The position numbers were made by a program, and so were the translations under genes. DNA of 64,000 nucleotides. It comes from Microbispora oryzae. Its GTDB lineage: Bacteria > Actinomycetota > Actinomycetes > Streptosporangiales > Streptosporangiaceae. The DNA lies in contig NZ_JAFCNB010000009.1 in NCBI RefSeq assembly GCF_017896165.1, positions 238,612-302,611 of the forward strand. Reading direction: 5' to 3'. How positions within the stretch are numbered: position 1 is the first letter of the stretch; every line of letters begins with the position of its first letter. The notes below the pieces were generated by a model, which saw only the letters and a program-made list of their open reading frames with translations, was not told the origin of the DNA and did no database searches. Below, piece by piece: positions 43,800 through 52,742 of the stretch.

Positions 43800-45185
43800 A
43801 TGTCCCTGGCGATGGCAGACGTGGTGAGGATCCTCATCGCGATCACGCTGCTGGTGCTGCTGGCCCATCTGGGCGGTCACCTGTTCGCGCTGCTCCGCCA
43901 GCCGCCGGTGATCGGCGAGATCCTGGGCGGGCTACTGCTCGGACCGTCGGTGCTCGGCTACTGGGCGCCCTCCGTAATGGACCGGCTGCTGCCCGCCACC
44001 GGCCCGACCGCCGCCGTGCTCGGCGCGTTCTCCCAGCTCGGCCTGGTGTTCCTGATGTTCCTCGCGGGCAGCGAACTGCCACGCGGAGGCTCGCCCGCCG
44101 AGCGCAGGACCGTCCTCATGGTCACGGTGTCCGGCCTGACGCTGCCGTTCGTCGCCGGGCTGGTGATCGTCCGGTTCCTGGACACCGCCCGGCTCTCCGG
44201 GCCGCACGGCTCCGCGACGACCGTGACCCTGGTGTTCGGCATCGCCGTCGCCGTCACCAGCATCCCCGTCATCTCCCGGATCCTGCTGGACCTCGGGATG
44301 CTGAACACGCCGTTCGCGCGGATCGTGCTGTCCGTCGCCGTGCTGGAGGACATCGCGCTGTACGTGGTGCTGGCCGTGACCCTCGGGCTCGTCCAGGCCC
44401 GCTCGGCCGACTACGGGCTGTGGGCACTGCTCGGGTCCGACTCCATGACCTGGAGCGCGGTTTACCACGTCGGCGTCTCGATCCTGTTCCTGTCGGTCTT
44501 CCTGTTGTGGGGCGGCCGTATCTTCGGCTGGCTCGTCTCGATGCGGTTCAACGGTCTCGAACGGCGCAGCCCCGTGGCGTTCCGCGTGCTGTTCCTGCTG
44601 GCCCTGGTCCTGTGCGCGGTGGCGCTCGGCATCAACGCGGTCTTCGGCGCCCTCGTCGCGGGCATCAGCGCGGCGCGCGGAGACGCGGGTGGGGGCACGA
44701 GAACCGGCCGCACCTGGGACTCGCTGCGCCAGTTCCTCCTCGGCTTCTTCGTGCCCGTCTACTTCGCCCTCGTCGGCGTCCAGTTGGACGTCATCCATCA
44801 CTTCCCCGTGCTGATCTTCCTCGTGTTCTTCGTCCTGGCGTGCGCGGTGAAGGTGGCGGGCGTCTGGATCGGCGCGCGGCTCGCGGGCCGGGACCGGGAG
44901 ACCTCCCTCGATCTCGCCGTGGCGATGAACGCCAGGGGTGGCCCGGGCATCGTGCTCGCCGCCGTCACATTCGGGGCGGGAGTGATCAACGAGGACTTCT
45001 TCACTATCCTCGTCGTGTTCTCCGTCGTGACCTCGCAGCTCGCCGGCATCTGGCTCGACCGGGTCCATCGCCACCGTGGCGGAAGCGGCCTCACGCCCGA
45101 GGCGCCGGCCGACGCCGCCGTCGGGGGTGGCGACCGGCGGGACGCGGCGGCACCGATCGCACGCGCACAGAAAGGGAATCCATGA
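43800..45185 (+). CDS. cation:proton antiporter (CPA2), second copy
   Basis: A 461-residue antiporter. [20 protein letters not shown] marks the start of the transport domain, then [52 protein letters not shown] (a membrane Glu-Asp pair typical of proton coupling) and [20 protein letters not shown]. The C-terminal ~35 residues are Ala/Asp-rich and cytoplasmic. The ATG at 43800 has a gaaagg site. It overlaps the cupin gene by 4 bp (ATGA). Two different antiporters in one biosynthetic operon may maintain a proton or ion balance tied to export of the product. Confidence 0.85.
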   Translation: MSLAMADVVRILIAITLLVLLAHLGGHLFALLRQPPVIGEILGGLLLGPSVLGYWAPSVMDRLLPATGPTAAVLGAFSQLGLVFLMFLAGSELPRGGSPAERRTVLMVTVSGLTLPFVAGLVIVRFLDTARLSGPHGSATTVTLVFGIAVAVTSIPVISRILLDLGMLNTPFARIVLSVAVLEDIALYVVLAVTLGLVQARSADYGLWALLGSDSMTWSAVYHVGVSILFLSVFLLWGGRIFGWLVSMRFNGLERRSPVAFRVLFLLALVLCAVALGINAVFGALVAGISAARGDAGGGTRTGRTWDSLRQFLLGFFVPVYFALVGVQLDVIHHFPVLIFLVFFVLACAVKVAGVWIGARLAGRDRETSLDLAVAMNARGGPGIVLAAVTFGAGVINEDFFTILVVFSVVTSQLAGIWLDRVHRHRGGSGLTPEAPADAAVGGGDRRDAAAPIARAQKGNP

Positions 45186-45532
45186 CGGAATCCATGACCG
45201 GAAAGCACGGAGCGGAACCGGTGTCGGTCGACGAGGTGGCCCGCGACCTGCCGGGACCCTGGCAGCCGCGCGATCTCGTCTTCGCGAACGACGCCGTCGT
45301 GCGCATCGCGCTCTTCGAGGGCGAGTTCCCGTGGCACGTGCACGAGGAGGACGAGCTCTTCCTCTGCTGGGACGGCACCTTCCGGATCGACCTCGACGGC
45401 CGCGAGCCGGTCACCATGCGTCGCGGCGACCTGTTCGTCGTGCCGAAGGGCGTGCGCCACCGGCCCGTGGCCGCCGAGCGGGCGCACGCGCTCATGCTCG
45501 AACGGCCGGAGACCAAGCAGTACGGCAACTGA
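45182..45532 (+). CDS. small cupin-domain protein
   Basis: A 116-residue single-domain cupin. Metal-ligand motif 1 is [18 protein letters not shown] (H-x-H-x3-E-like) and motif 2 is [18 protein letters not shown] (G-D-x-F-x-V-P-x-G-x-x-H). It could be a metal-dependent isomerase, dioxygenase or sensor; the sequence does not tell. Its ATG overlaps the antiporter stop, so it belongs to the same transcript. It converges with the MocR gene, 30 bp away. Confidence 0.85.
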   Translation: MTESMTGKHGAEPVSVDEVARDLPGPWQPRDLVFANDAVVRIALFEGEFPWHVHEEDELFLCWDGTFRIDLDGREPVTMRRGDLFVVPKGVRHRPVAAERAHALMLERPETKQYGN

Positions 45533-45562
45533 GCGGCACAGCGGGTGAGGGCGCGCCGGGTC

Positions 45563-46993
45563 TCACGGACGGTGGAGGTCGCCCTCGGCCTTGGCGATCC
45601 GGGTGACCGCGTCGGTCAGCTGACGGGCCGGCAGGGAGAAGGGAAGGCGGAGGTAACGCTCGAGGGTGCCGTCGAGACCGAACCGGGGGCCCGGCACGAG
45701 ACGGACCGCGTACTGCTCGGCCGCGTCGGCCAGTGCCGTGGAGACGGGGCGGTCGAGCGTGACCCACACCGACAACCCGCCCGGCGGCGCCGTCCAGCGC
45801 CAGTGGGGGACGAGGTCGCCCAGCGCGTCGAGCAGCGCGTCACGCCGGCGCCGGAACTCGCGGCGCCGCCGCGGCAGCAGCTGCTCGACCCGCTGGAGCA
45901 GGTGGGCGGCGGCGAGCTGTTCGAGGACCGGACCGGCGAGGTCGACGCTGGACCGGGACGTGGCCAGCTCCGCGACCCGGGCCTCGCTCGTCCTCAGCCA
46001 CCCCACCCGCAGGCCGCCCCAGAAGACCTTGCTGAGCGAGCCCACACTGACGACGTTGTCGCCGGGGTCGAGAGCCGCGATGGGCGGAGGCGCGGTCTGG
46101 CCGTCGAGGGCGAGTTCGCTGTTCGTCTCGTCGATCAGCAGGATGGTGCCGTACCGCTGCGCGGCGGCCACCAGGCGCACCCGTTCGGCGGCGGACATGA
46201 CCGCGCCCGTCGGGTTGTGGAAGTCGGGGATGAAGTAGGCGAGCTTGGGGCGGGCCTGCGCCATGGTGCGCACGACGTGGTCCATGTCCCAGCCCTGCGG
46301 GGTGACCGGGACGCCGATGAGCCGCGCCCCCGTGCGGCGCAGCGCGTCGATGGCGTTGGGGTAGGAGGGCTGCTCCACCATGACCGTGTCCCCCGGCCCG
46401 ACCAGCGAGCGGGTGACGAGATGGATGGCACCCTGGGAGCCGGCGGCGGCGAGGATCTGCCCGGCGCGGGTGTCGGCGCCGCGCTGGACGTAACGGCGGG
46501 CCACGGCCTCGCGGAGACAGGAGATGCCGGCGGGGTGATAGCCGTGCGCGTTGCCGCCGTCCGCCCCGCGCAGCTGGGCCGGGAGCAGTGCGGCCGCGGC
46601 GGTCACCGCCTCCAGCACGGCGTCGGTGGCGGGCTCCGCCACGGCGATCGCCAGGTCGAGCAGGTCGGGAGCCGCCCGCAGGTTGGGCGTGATCGGGCCG
46701 ACGTTCCGGTTGATGCGCGTGGGGACGGTCGTCCAGCTGCCGGCGCCCCTCCGGCTGACCAGCAGGCCGTCCTCACGTAATCGGGCGTAGGCGCCGGTTA
46801 CGGTCGACCTGCTCACGTGCAGGGCCACGGCCAACTCACGTTCGCTCGGCAGCCGGGTGTTCACCGTCAGCCGTCCGTCGAGGATGAGACTGGCGAGGCA
46901 CGCCGAGAGACGCTCGTGAATCAGACCGTGCCCCGCTTGCTGCCACCCGTCCAGGAGCCGCGCCAGCGCCGGAGCTCCTGTGCTCACAGTCAT
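45563..46993 (-). CDS. MocR/GntR-type PLP-binding transcription regulator
   Basis: A 476-residue regulator fusing a GntR winged helix (LPSERELAVALHVSRSTVTG, then AYARLREDGLLVSRRGAGSW) to a fold-type I aminotransferase-like domain. The PLP Lys is in VSVGSLSKVFWGGLRVGWLR; AAAGSQGAIHLVTRSL and YFIPDFHNPTGAVMS are other PLP-site parts. MocR regulators usually sense PLP or an amino-acid derivative and control adjacent metabolic genes, here probably the cluster. The ATG at 46993 has no clear Shine-Dalgarno; the frame continues upstream to a TTG at 47029. Its promoter faces that of the LuxR-type gene. Confidence 0.9.
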   Translation of the reverse strand: MTVSTGAPALARLLDGWQQAGHGLIHERLSACLASLILDGRLTVNTRLPSERELAVALHVSRSTVTGAYARLREDGLLVSRRGAGSWTTVPTRINRNVGPITPNLRAAPDLLDLAIAVAEPATDAVLEAVTAAAALLPAQLRGADGGNAHGYHPAGISCLREAVARRYVQRGADTRAGQILAAAGSQGAIHLVTRSLVGPGDTVMVEQPSYPNAIDALRRTGARLIGVPVTPQGWDMDHVVRTMAQARPKLAYFIPDFHNPTGAVMSAAERVRLVAAAQRYGTILLIDETNSELALDGQTAPPPIAALDPGDNVVSVGSLSKVFWGGLRVGWLRTSEARVAELATSRSSVDLAGPVLEQLAAAHLLQRVEQLLPRRRREFRRRRDALLDALGDLVPHWRWTAPPGGLSVWVTLDRPVSTALADAAEQYAVRLVPGPRFGLDGTLERYLRLPFSLPARQLTDAVTRIAKAEGDLHRP

Positions 46994-47420
46994 GAAGGCC
47001 AGTTTATTTCGATTGGCTGTGCGAATCAACGCATGGGCCTATTAAGGTTGACCTCAAAGGTAATCGAGGTGACCATCGGGGGGTCATGCGCTCGCGGTTT
47101 GAAGAGAAAACGGACCGTTACCACGTGTGAGGACGGCCCGTTGTTCCGGGATAAGGTCGCCCCGTGCGACGGCCGTGAAAGCGAACGAATATCGGGCCGT
47201 CCGGGGTGGATAGTCCCGCCGCCGCCAATGGGGATTGGCGCCGGCCGGACGACTGGTCCCCGGAGGTCGCCGCCGGGCTGTCAGTCGCATGGGGGAAGCG
47301 ATGATTTCGCATTGTCCGGTGTGCCGCGACGTACCGCCCGGTGTGCGGAAAGCGCGGACGGCATCCCATTCCGTTCCGTGACAAACGGGCCCAGCGGGCA
47401 CTCTCGACCAGGAGGTCACG
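46994..47420. other. divergent intergenic region between mocR and luxR-type genes
   Basis: No protein gene is supported in this ~430 bp. Both neighbours read outward, so promoters for both should lie here. The part next to mocR is AT-richer (tttatttcgattgg). I see no clear operator. Confidence 0.5.
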
Positions 47421-47705
47421 GTGAGTGTATGTGGAGCGCAGCCGGTCGTTGACTATGCCGGTGCGCTGACGCGCGTCGCGGAACTCACGGCGCGGCAACT
47501 CGACGTGTTCGAATGCCTGGGCAGAGGGATGTCGAATCGGCAGATCGCCGCCGGCCTTGGTATCAGCGAGTACACGGTCAAGGTGCACATCGGCAAGATA
47601 ATCGACGTGCTCGGACTGGATTCGCGCCTGCAGATAGGCATCGTCGCCTACATTCACATGACCGGGTGTTCCTGCGGAGTGGCGGAGCACGGCGCGGTCG
47701 TGTGA
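47421..47705 (+). CDS. short LuxR-type HTH regulator
   Basis: A 94-residue protein that is little more than a LuxR-family DNA-binding domain: VAELTARQLDVFECLGRGMS, then NRQIAAGLGISEYTVKVHIG and KIIDVLGLDSRLQIGIVAYI. No receiver or ligand-binding domain is present. The GTG start has an aggaggt site just upstream. Such single-domain regulators often control secondary-metabolite genes. The C-terminal tail has two Cys (GCSCG), which could be a redox or metal handle. Confidence 0.87.
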   Translation: MSVCGAQPVVDYAGALTRVAELTARQLDVFECLGRGMSNRQIAAGLGISEYTVKVHIGKIIDVLGLDSRLQIGIVAYIHMTGCSCGVAEHGAVV

Positions 47706-48247
47706 ACGGCCGGCCGATCCGGCCGCGAACGGTGCCGCGGTATTCCGGCGGGCCGTTTTCCCGTGACGGCCGAATTCGATTTCCACGCCGCCGCACGGTC
47801 GCGTGCCGTGGGCCCGGAACCGGCGCGGCGGCCGGGCGGTCCGCGGGCGGGCCGGCTGATCGGGCAGGCTCTGATGGTCAGACCCGATCAGCCAGGGCCG
47901 ATGGGGCAGGGGCCGCCCGGGCCGTTCGAGCCGTTCCGAGTAAACGACCGCATCGCGTCCGGCGTGGACCCGGGATGCCGGTCTGATTCGGATGGATGAC
48001 GTTACGGGATGGAACATCACGGAACGCAGTCGAACGCCATCGAATAATCCAAAAGTCTGATTGTCTGCAGAACTTCCTGCTGCGACGATGTATAGCGCAA
48101 GGGCCACACCGCATGACGGTGCATATCCCCGTGATTCTGCATGCGCAGGTGAAGCGGCTTCGCCGTGACGACGTTCTTCCGTCCGGCGGACGGGGGCCCA
48201 GCCGTATTTCCTGCCCCGCATTCCAGTAGTCGGGAGTTGATGGCGCC
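47706..48247. other. intergenic region before the desaturase gene
   Basis: No convincing gene in 540 bp. A 78-codon frame at 47762-47999 has Gly/Pro/Ala-rich content, no ribosome-binding site and no family-like motif. The region before 48248 (tggatgacgttacgggatgg and following) is AT-richer and probably holds the desaturase promoter. Confidence 0.5.
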
Positions 48248-49429
48248 ATGAGCATTTCTCCTCCGATGAGCGTCGACGTACGCAGCAGGGCCGGTGTGCT
48301 GCGTGCCGAATACGCCGAGCGGCTTCCCTCCGTCCTCCAGCCGCTCCTCACGTGGATCACAGGGAAGGCGGCGGCGGGGGAGCGGCCGCCGCGGACGGTT
48401 CTCCCGGGCGCCCTCAACACGGCGGCGTCCATGGCGCAGTGGCCGCTCAGCGTCGCGGCCACCGTCGCGCTGCTGATGTGGAACCCCGTCGCCGGGACCC
48501 TGCTGCTGCCCCTGACCTGGCTGCTCGGAGTCAACGCGCTGCGCAGGCTGCAGGTGGTGATCGGCCACCACGCCGTGCACCAGGAGATCTCCGAGTCCTC
48601 ACGGGTCAACTACTGGATCCAGGTGGTGGCGAGCGGCGAGTCGTTCGTGCACAACTGGGAGGACTACTTCGAGGACCACGTCCGGGGGCACCACAGCCGC
48701 AAGGTGTTCACCACGGCCACCGACCCGGACGCCGAGCTGCTGCTGCACCTGGGTTTCACCCCGGGCATGGAGGAACGGCGGCTGTGGCGGGTGCTCGCCA
48801 GAACAATCATCGGCCCCCGCTTCCACTTCATCTTCCTGAAGGCGCGGGTGCGGACGAACTTCGTCACCGCGCCCTGGCACCGCAGGTTCGTCGGCGCCGC
48901 GTGGCTGGGCGCTCTGGCGCTGGTCGGGGTTCTGGTGCCCTGGCAGGTGTTCGTCCTCGCGGTCCTGGTCCCGATGTTCCCGCTCTACCACGTCAGCGCG
49001 CTGCTGCAGTTCGTGTCGGAGCACGCGTGGCTCGCCGGCGACCGGGGCCCGGTGCGCAGCTCGGAGGAGTACGCCCAGCGCTGCTGGGGCCGGTTCAGCA
49101 TCGAGCCGCTCCCCGCGCGGACGCTGCCTCCGGTGGCCCGTGCGCTCGGCTGGACCCGGTGGGTCCTGAAGACGCTGCTGGTGCAGGTGCCCATCCGGTT
49201 CGGCGTGCTCGCCGGGGACCTCCCGGTGCACGACTATCACCATCTGTATCCCGCTGACCATGATTGGACAAAAGCGTTCTGGAGCCGTCAAAACATTATC
49301 GATCACAATGACGCGCGCGGGATGGGCGAACGGGAATTCTGCAATCTCGCCGAGGCGATCGGTGAGGTCTTCCGCGGGTTGCAGTACGGCGAGCGGCATG
49401 TAAGAATGGCTGCGCCGTCCCGTCGGTGA
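48248..49429 (+). CDS. membrane fatty-acid-desaturase-like di-iron enzyme
   Basis: A 393-residue integral membrane oxygenase/desaturase with the three His boxes of the family: GHHAVHQ (His107/108/111), HVRGHHSRK (His144/148/149) and HDYHHLYP (near residue 326-331). Four hydrophobic segments (about 65-95, 190-245) flank them. These enzymes insert double bonds or hydroxyl groups using a di-iron centre. In this cluster the substrate could be a small amino-acid-derived metabolite rather than a lipid; this is inference. The ATG at 48248 has gggag about 10 nt upstream. Confidence 0.85.
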   Translation: MSISPPMSVDVRSRAGVLRAEYAERLPSVLQPLLTWITGKAAAGERPPRTVLPGALNTAASMAQWPLSVAATVALLMWNPVAGTLLLPLTWLLGVNALRRLQVVIGHHAVHQEISESSRVNYWIQVVASGESFVHNWEDYFEDHVRGHHSRKVFTTATDPDAELLLHLGFTPGMEERRLWRVLARTIIGPRFHFIFLKARVRTNFVTAPWHRRFVGAAWLGALALVGVLVPWQVFVLAVLVPMFPLYHVSALLQFVSEHAWLAGDRGPVRSSEEYAQRCWGRFSIEPLPARTLPPVARALGWTRWVLKTLLVQVPIRFGVLAGDLPVHDYHHLYPADHDWTKAFWSRQNIIDHNDARGMGEREFCNLAEAIGEVFRGLQYGERHVRMAAPSRR

Positions 49430-49468
49430 AGTTGTGATGCGCCGGTTTCCCGCGGTTGAGAGGGCCTG

Positions 49469-49891
49469 ATGTACGCGGATAACAGCAAGAAGTTCGTGGC
49501 CGTGCTGAACAAGCGCTTTCCCGTGCCGGTGCTCATGAACGCGCTCGGCCATTTGGCCAGCGGGCTGGGGGGAATCGTCCCGTCCAGTGAGACGGAATTC
49601 CTTGAGTATCCGTGCCCGGCGGGCGACTTCGTCTCCTCCATCAGCCGGTACCCGTTCATCGTGCTGCGGTCCGACAACGGCAACCAGTTGCGCACCCTGG
49701 CCGCCGCCGCGGGCGAGCAGGGGCTGCCGAGGAACGTGTTCACCGAGACCATGCTCGGCTCCTCGGCCGAGGACCAGATCAACGCGACCAAGAACGCGAG
49801 CGCCGAGGAGCTGGAGTACATCGGGGTCCTGGTCTTCGGTGACGCCGAGGTGCTGCAGCCGCTGACCAAGAAGTTCTCCGTCTTCAAGTGA
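49469..49891 (+). CDS. DUF2000-family (PTH2-like) protein
   Basis: A 140-residue protein of the DUF2000 family, which has a peptidyl-tRNA-hydrolase-2-like fold. KFVAVLNKRFPVPVLMNALG, then HLASGLGG, and FGDAEVLQPLTKKFSVFK are the family features. Other members are found beside amino-acid metabolism genes; the activity is unknown. In this cluster, which has no thioesterase, it is one candidate for hydrolytic release from the carrier protein, but this is speculation. 39 bp after the desaturase gene. Confidence 0.85.
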   Translation: MYADNSKKFVAVLNKRFPVPVLMNALGHLASGLGGIVPSSETEFLEYPCPAGDFVSSISRYPFIVLRSDNGNQLRTLAAAAGEQGLPRNVFTETMLGSSAEDQINATKNASAEELEYIGVLVFGDAEVLQPLTKKFSVFK

Positions 49892-50416
49892 CCGGCCCGC
49901 CCGGCTCGCGGCCGGGCGGAGCCTCTCCGACGCCTGCTTCCGCCCGGGTCGGCCCATGCCGGCCCGGGCGTTGGCGTGTGTCCTGCCACTCACCGGCGTT
50001 CGGCCGGGGAGCGGTCCCCTCGCCGATCACGCTGTCCCGATGCCGGGCGCCCTCTCCGGCCGCCGTGCCGTGTACGGAGCGTGTTCGCCCTTCCTGTGGC
50101 AATTGCGTCATTCGTCCTTAAAGGTGGCCCCTGACGTGCGCAGTTGGAGTTCCGTCCTACCGGTATGATCGGAATTGTGCAGGCCACTTTTCCGCAATTG
50201 GCGGTCAATTCTGGCATACGTCCTGATTAGTATGGCGTCGGTACCGATGGCGGGCATCTCTGGCAACCCGTCATCCGTCCGACTGGCATCAGGGGGAGCC
50301 GGTGATCGCGAGTCGCCTCAGCGTGACCGCGCCGCCACAGCCGTAATCCTCGGCAATGCGCCCTGCCCGGCGGACGGGCGATATCGCGGCCGATTACGTT
50401 GACTTCAGAGGTATTC
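49892..50416. other. intergenic region before azlC
   Basis: About 525 bp with no supported gene. The left half is high-GC with frames lacking ribosome-binding sites. The right half (50100-50400) is AT-richer (ccttaaaggtggccc, cggtatgatcggaattg) and probably contains the azlCD promoter. Confidence 0.5.
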
Positions 50417-51133
50417 GTGAGCGTCAAGCTTGACAACCGTGAACAGAGCCGTTCACGCGTGCAGGACGTGCGGGCGGCGGCGCGCGACACGGTGCCCGTG
50501 GCGATGGGATACCTTCCCCTGGGCTCGGCCTACGGAATCCTGCTGACCCACAGCGGGATCCCCTGGTACTGGGCTCCGATCTCGTGCCTGCTGGTCTTCG
50601 CGGGCTCCATGCAGTTCCTCTCGGTGAGCCTGCTGTCCACGGCGGCCGCGTTGCCGCAGGTGGCGCTGGCCACGCTCGCGGTGAACTTCCGCCACGTGTT
50701 CTACGGCCTGTCCTTCCCGCTCGACCGGATCCGGAGCCGTCCGGCGCGGGCCTACGGCGTCTTCGCGCTGACCGACGAGACGTACTCGCTCGTCGCCGCC
50801 CGCGCGGACGGGGAGCTCAGCGGGCGGCGGATCACCTACATCCAGCTGCTGAGCCACGCGTACTGGACCGGCAGTTGCACCCTGGGGGCCCTGGCCGCGT
50901 ACGCGCTGCCGGCGGGCCTGAAGGGACTGGACTTCGCGCTCACCGCGCTGTTCGTCGTGCTCGCGCAGGAGTCCATCTACCGGCAGCGAAATTTGTTATC
51001 GGTGGTCATGGGGCTGTCCGCGAGCCTGATCACCGCGCCGTTGATGCGCGACAACTTCCTGGCCATGGCGATAGGGATCTTCTTTGTCATGCTGATCGTT
51101 TCGTACCTGACGCAGAGGCGGTCGCGCGGATGA
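50417..51133 (+). CDS. azlC: branched-chain amino-acid exporter, large subunit
   Basis: A 238-residue AzlC-family membrane protein with seven or eight helices. AMGYLPLGSAYGILLTHSGI near the start, CLLVFAGSMQFLSVSLLST, LAVNFRHVFYGLSFPLDR and the C-terminal ITAPLMRDNFLAMAIGIF match the family. With AzlD it exports branched-chain amino acids and analogues. The GTG at 50417 with agagg upstream is preferred over a TTG six codons earlier. Its stop overlaps the azlD start by 4 bp. The position suggests export of the cluster's amino-acid product. Confidence 0.92.
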   Translation: MSVKLDNREQSRSRVQDVRAAARDTVPVAMGYLPLGSAYGILLTHSGIPWYWAPISCLLVFAGSMQFLSVSLLSTAAALPQVALATLAVNFRHVFYGLSFPLDRIRSRPARAYGVFALTDETYSLVAARADGELSGRRITYIQLLSHAYWTGSCTLGALAAYALPAGLKGLDFALTALFVVLAQESIYRQRNLLSVVMGLSASLITAPLMRDNFLAMAIGIFFVMLIVSYLTQRRSRG

Positions 51134-51456
51134 CCGGATCCATGTACCTCCTGAGCGCCGTCGTCGTGATGGGCGTGGTGACGCTGCTGCTGCGGCTGGC
51201 CCCGTTCGTGGTTCTCGGACGGTTCGCCGATCACCCCCTGGCCCGGTATCTCGGGGTGATGATGCCGACCGGGGTCATGGTGATCCTCGTCGTGTACAGC
51301 CTCCAGAACGTGGACTTCCTCACCGCTCCCTACGGGGCCCCCAGCCTGGCCGGCGTGGCGGTCACCGCCGGTCTGCACCACTGGCGGAGAAATCCCATGC
51401 TCAGCATCGTCGGCGGAACGGCCGTCTACATGCTGCTGCTCAACCTTCTGTCCTGA
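51130..51456 (+). CDS. azlD: branched-chain amino-acid exporter, small subunit
   Basis: A 108-residue AzlD-family protein with four helices. SAVVVMGVVTLLLRLAPFVV and RYLGVMMPTGVMVILVVYSL are family-typical, as is GLHHWRRNPMLSIVGGTAVY near the C-terminus. Overlapping ATGA start with azlC. The last 31 bp overlap the convergent regulator gene. Confidence 0.92.
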   Translation: MTGSMYLLSAVVVMGVVTLLLRLAPFVVLGRFADHPLARYLGVMMPTGVMVILVVYSLQNVDFLTAPYGAPSLAGVAVTAGLHHWRRNPMLSIVGGTAVYMLLLNLLS

Positions 51457-51824
51457 GGCACGGGCCGGCCCGCGTCCCCGGGCACGTCCGGGCGGCCGTG
51501 ATCGTGGTTCTCCTCCGACCAGCGGGCCAGTGGGACGAGCGCTCTGACCAGTCCCTCGCCCCGGTGGGTCAGCCGGTACCGCACCCGCACCGGGATGTGG
51601 TTGGAGTGAACCGTGCGGGATACCAGGCTGGCCTCCCGCGCGAGGCATAAAGCACGGGACAATTGTTTGCTGTCCATCTGCGTCTCGCGGGCGAGCTCAT
51701 TGTGGCCGAGTGATCCACTGGCGAGTGCCTGCAAAATCGGAAGCATTCCACGGCGCGCCACCAGATTGAGCACTCTGTCGACAGAACCGGGATCGGCAGT
51801 GAGATCGCGGATACTCTCCGTCAT
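51426..51824 (-). CDS. HxlR-like winged-helix regulator
   Basis: A 132-residue regulator with NLVARRGMLPILQALASGSL, then GHNELARETQMDSKQLSRAL, then CLAREASLVSRTVHSN and VRYRLTHRGEGLVRALVPLA, which is an HxlR/MarR-type winged helix with recognition helix and wing. The ATG at 51824 is chosen for its agggggaag site; an upstream frame to 51896 is unlikely. It converges with azlD and is the likely right boundary of the cluster. Whether it regulates azlCD is unknown. Confidence 0.82.
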   Translation of the reverse strand: MTESIRDLTADPGSVDRVLNLVARRGMLPILQALASGSLGHNELARETQMDSKQLSRALCLAREASLVSRTVHSNHIPVRVRYRLTHRGEGLVRALVPLARWSEENHDHGRPDVPGDAGRPVPQDRRLSSSM

Positions 51825-52141
51825 GTCGCTTCCCCCTAAGCAGACCGCACTTGTAATGGCGGATCGAGCATAAGTTGTTGCTCCCTGATCGTGCAATATG
51901 TTCCTTTTGTCTATTACGCTACGGCAACGGTATACTTCCGTTACGGCGGTGCCGCCCTTTCGATATCCGATAATTCGCGGTCGAGCTCATGTCGTGTCAT
52001 GTCAACCGCGACAGTGCGCGACTCGGTCGCGTGGAGGCCGGGGCGGGCATCACGCAGCGTGACGGATGCGGGGTCCGGAGGGGGCTCCGGGATCTGCGGA
52101 CCGGCGTCGCGAGAGTGGAGAAGCGCGTTCGGCCGGAAAAC

Positions 52142-52217
52142 GCCGTCGGCGGGAAACGTTGTCGCCGGAAACGTCGCTGCCGGAAACACTGTCGCTGGAA
52201 ACGCTGACCGCCGGAAA
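52142..52217 (+). repeat. 15-bp-period repeat downstream of the second tRNA operon
   Basis: Four or five copies of a 15-bp unit of the form gtYgYYgccggaaac in a row. They lie between the upstream AT-rich region and the tRNA terminator. No protein is supported. The rest of 51825-52220 shows no gene; a patch at 51895-51945 is AT-rich. Confidence 0.6.
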
Positions 52218-52220
52218 ACA

Positions 52221-52252
52221 CGAAGACCCGGCCCCGCGGGGCCGGGTCTTCG
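52221..52252 (-). terminator. terminator of the second Gly-Cys-Val tRNA operon
   Basis: A perfect 32-bp palindrome (two 16-bp arms, cgaagacccggccccg and its complement) sits 17 bp past the tRNA-Val CCA. It is the expected strong terminator of the tRNA operon. The first operon has no equivalent hairpin in that position. Confidence 0.88.
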
Positions 52253-52271
52253 TCCCGGGTTCACGTGATGG

Positions 52272-52343
52272 TGGGCGATACTGGGATTGAACCAGTGACC
52301 TCTTCCGTGTCAGGGAAGCGCTCTCCCGCTGAGCTAATCGCCC
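52272..52343 (-). tRNA. tRNA-Val (anticodon GAC), second copy
   Basis: Identical in mature sequence to the tRNA-Val at 16148-16219, including an encoded CCA (52269-52271). Last gene of the second Gly-Cys-Val operon. Confidence 0.97.
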
Positions 52344-52370
52344 TCTGCCGTGCCACGGCCAGGAAACCAG

Positions 52371-52441
52371 AGGTGGAGACGGGATTTGAACCCGTGTACG
52401 CGGCTTTGCAGGCCGCTGCCTCGCCTCTCGGCCACTCCACC
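52371..52441 (-). tRNA. tRNA-Cys (anticodon GCA), second copy
   Basis: Identical in mature sequence to the tRNA-Cys at 16252-16322. The spacers on both sides differ from those of the first operon. Confidence 0.97.
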
Positions 52442-52454
52442 GGGTCAAGCTCCG

Positions 52455-52526
52455 AGCGGAAGACGGGATTCGAACCCGCGACCCTCACCTTGGCAAGGTG
52501 ATGCTCTACCACTGAGCCACTTCCGC
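52455..52526 (-). tRNA. tRNA-Gly (anticodon GCC), second copy
   Basis: Identical in mature sequence to the tRNA-Gly at 16349-16420. First gene of the second operon; its promoter should lie in 52527-52700, facing hutH. Confidence 0.97.
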
Positions 52527-52686
52527 GTGCGGTCCTCAGCCGGACTCACGAAGAGCACTTTATCCAATCCCTGCCGACTACCCAAATCGGCGACGGTCAT
52601 GCCGTGGCCGGCGCCGACGGGCCGGGGGCGAGGCCGCCCGGCGGGGGCGGGGGAGCGGTCTCCGCCCACCTTCGGTTGTAAGGACC

Positions 52687-52707
52687 TAACCTACGATACG
52701 TTGGTTA
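52687..52707. promoter_or_regulatory. candidate operator upstream of hutH
   Basis: taacc-N11-ggtta, an inverted repeat centred about 45 bp upstream of the hutH start and containing an AT-rich core (tacgatacg). It is a possible repressor site; no hut regulator is in the window. Confidence 0.35.
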
Positions 52708-52742
52708 CCTGACAGGGTTCCGGTACGTAAGAAAGTGGGACG

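Noticed and set aside
47762..47999. Small protein gene after the LuxR-type regulator
   Set aside because: No ribosome-binding site, simple composition and no family-like motif.
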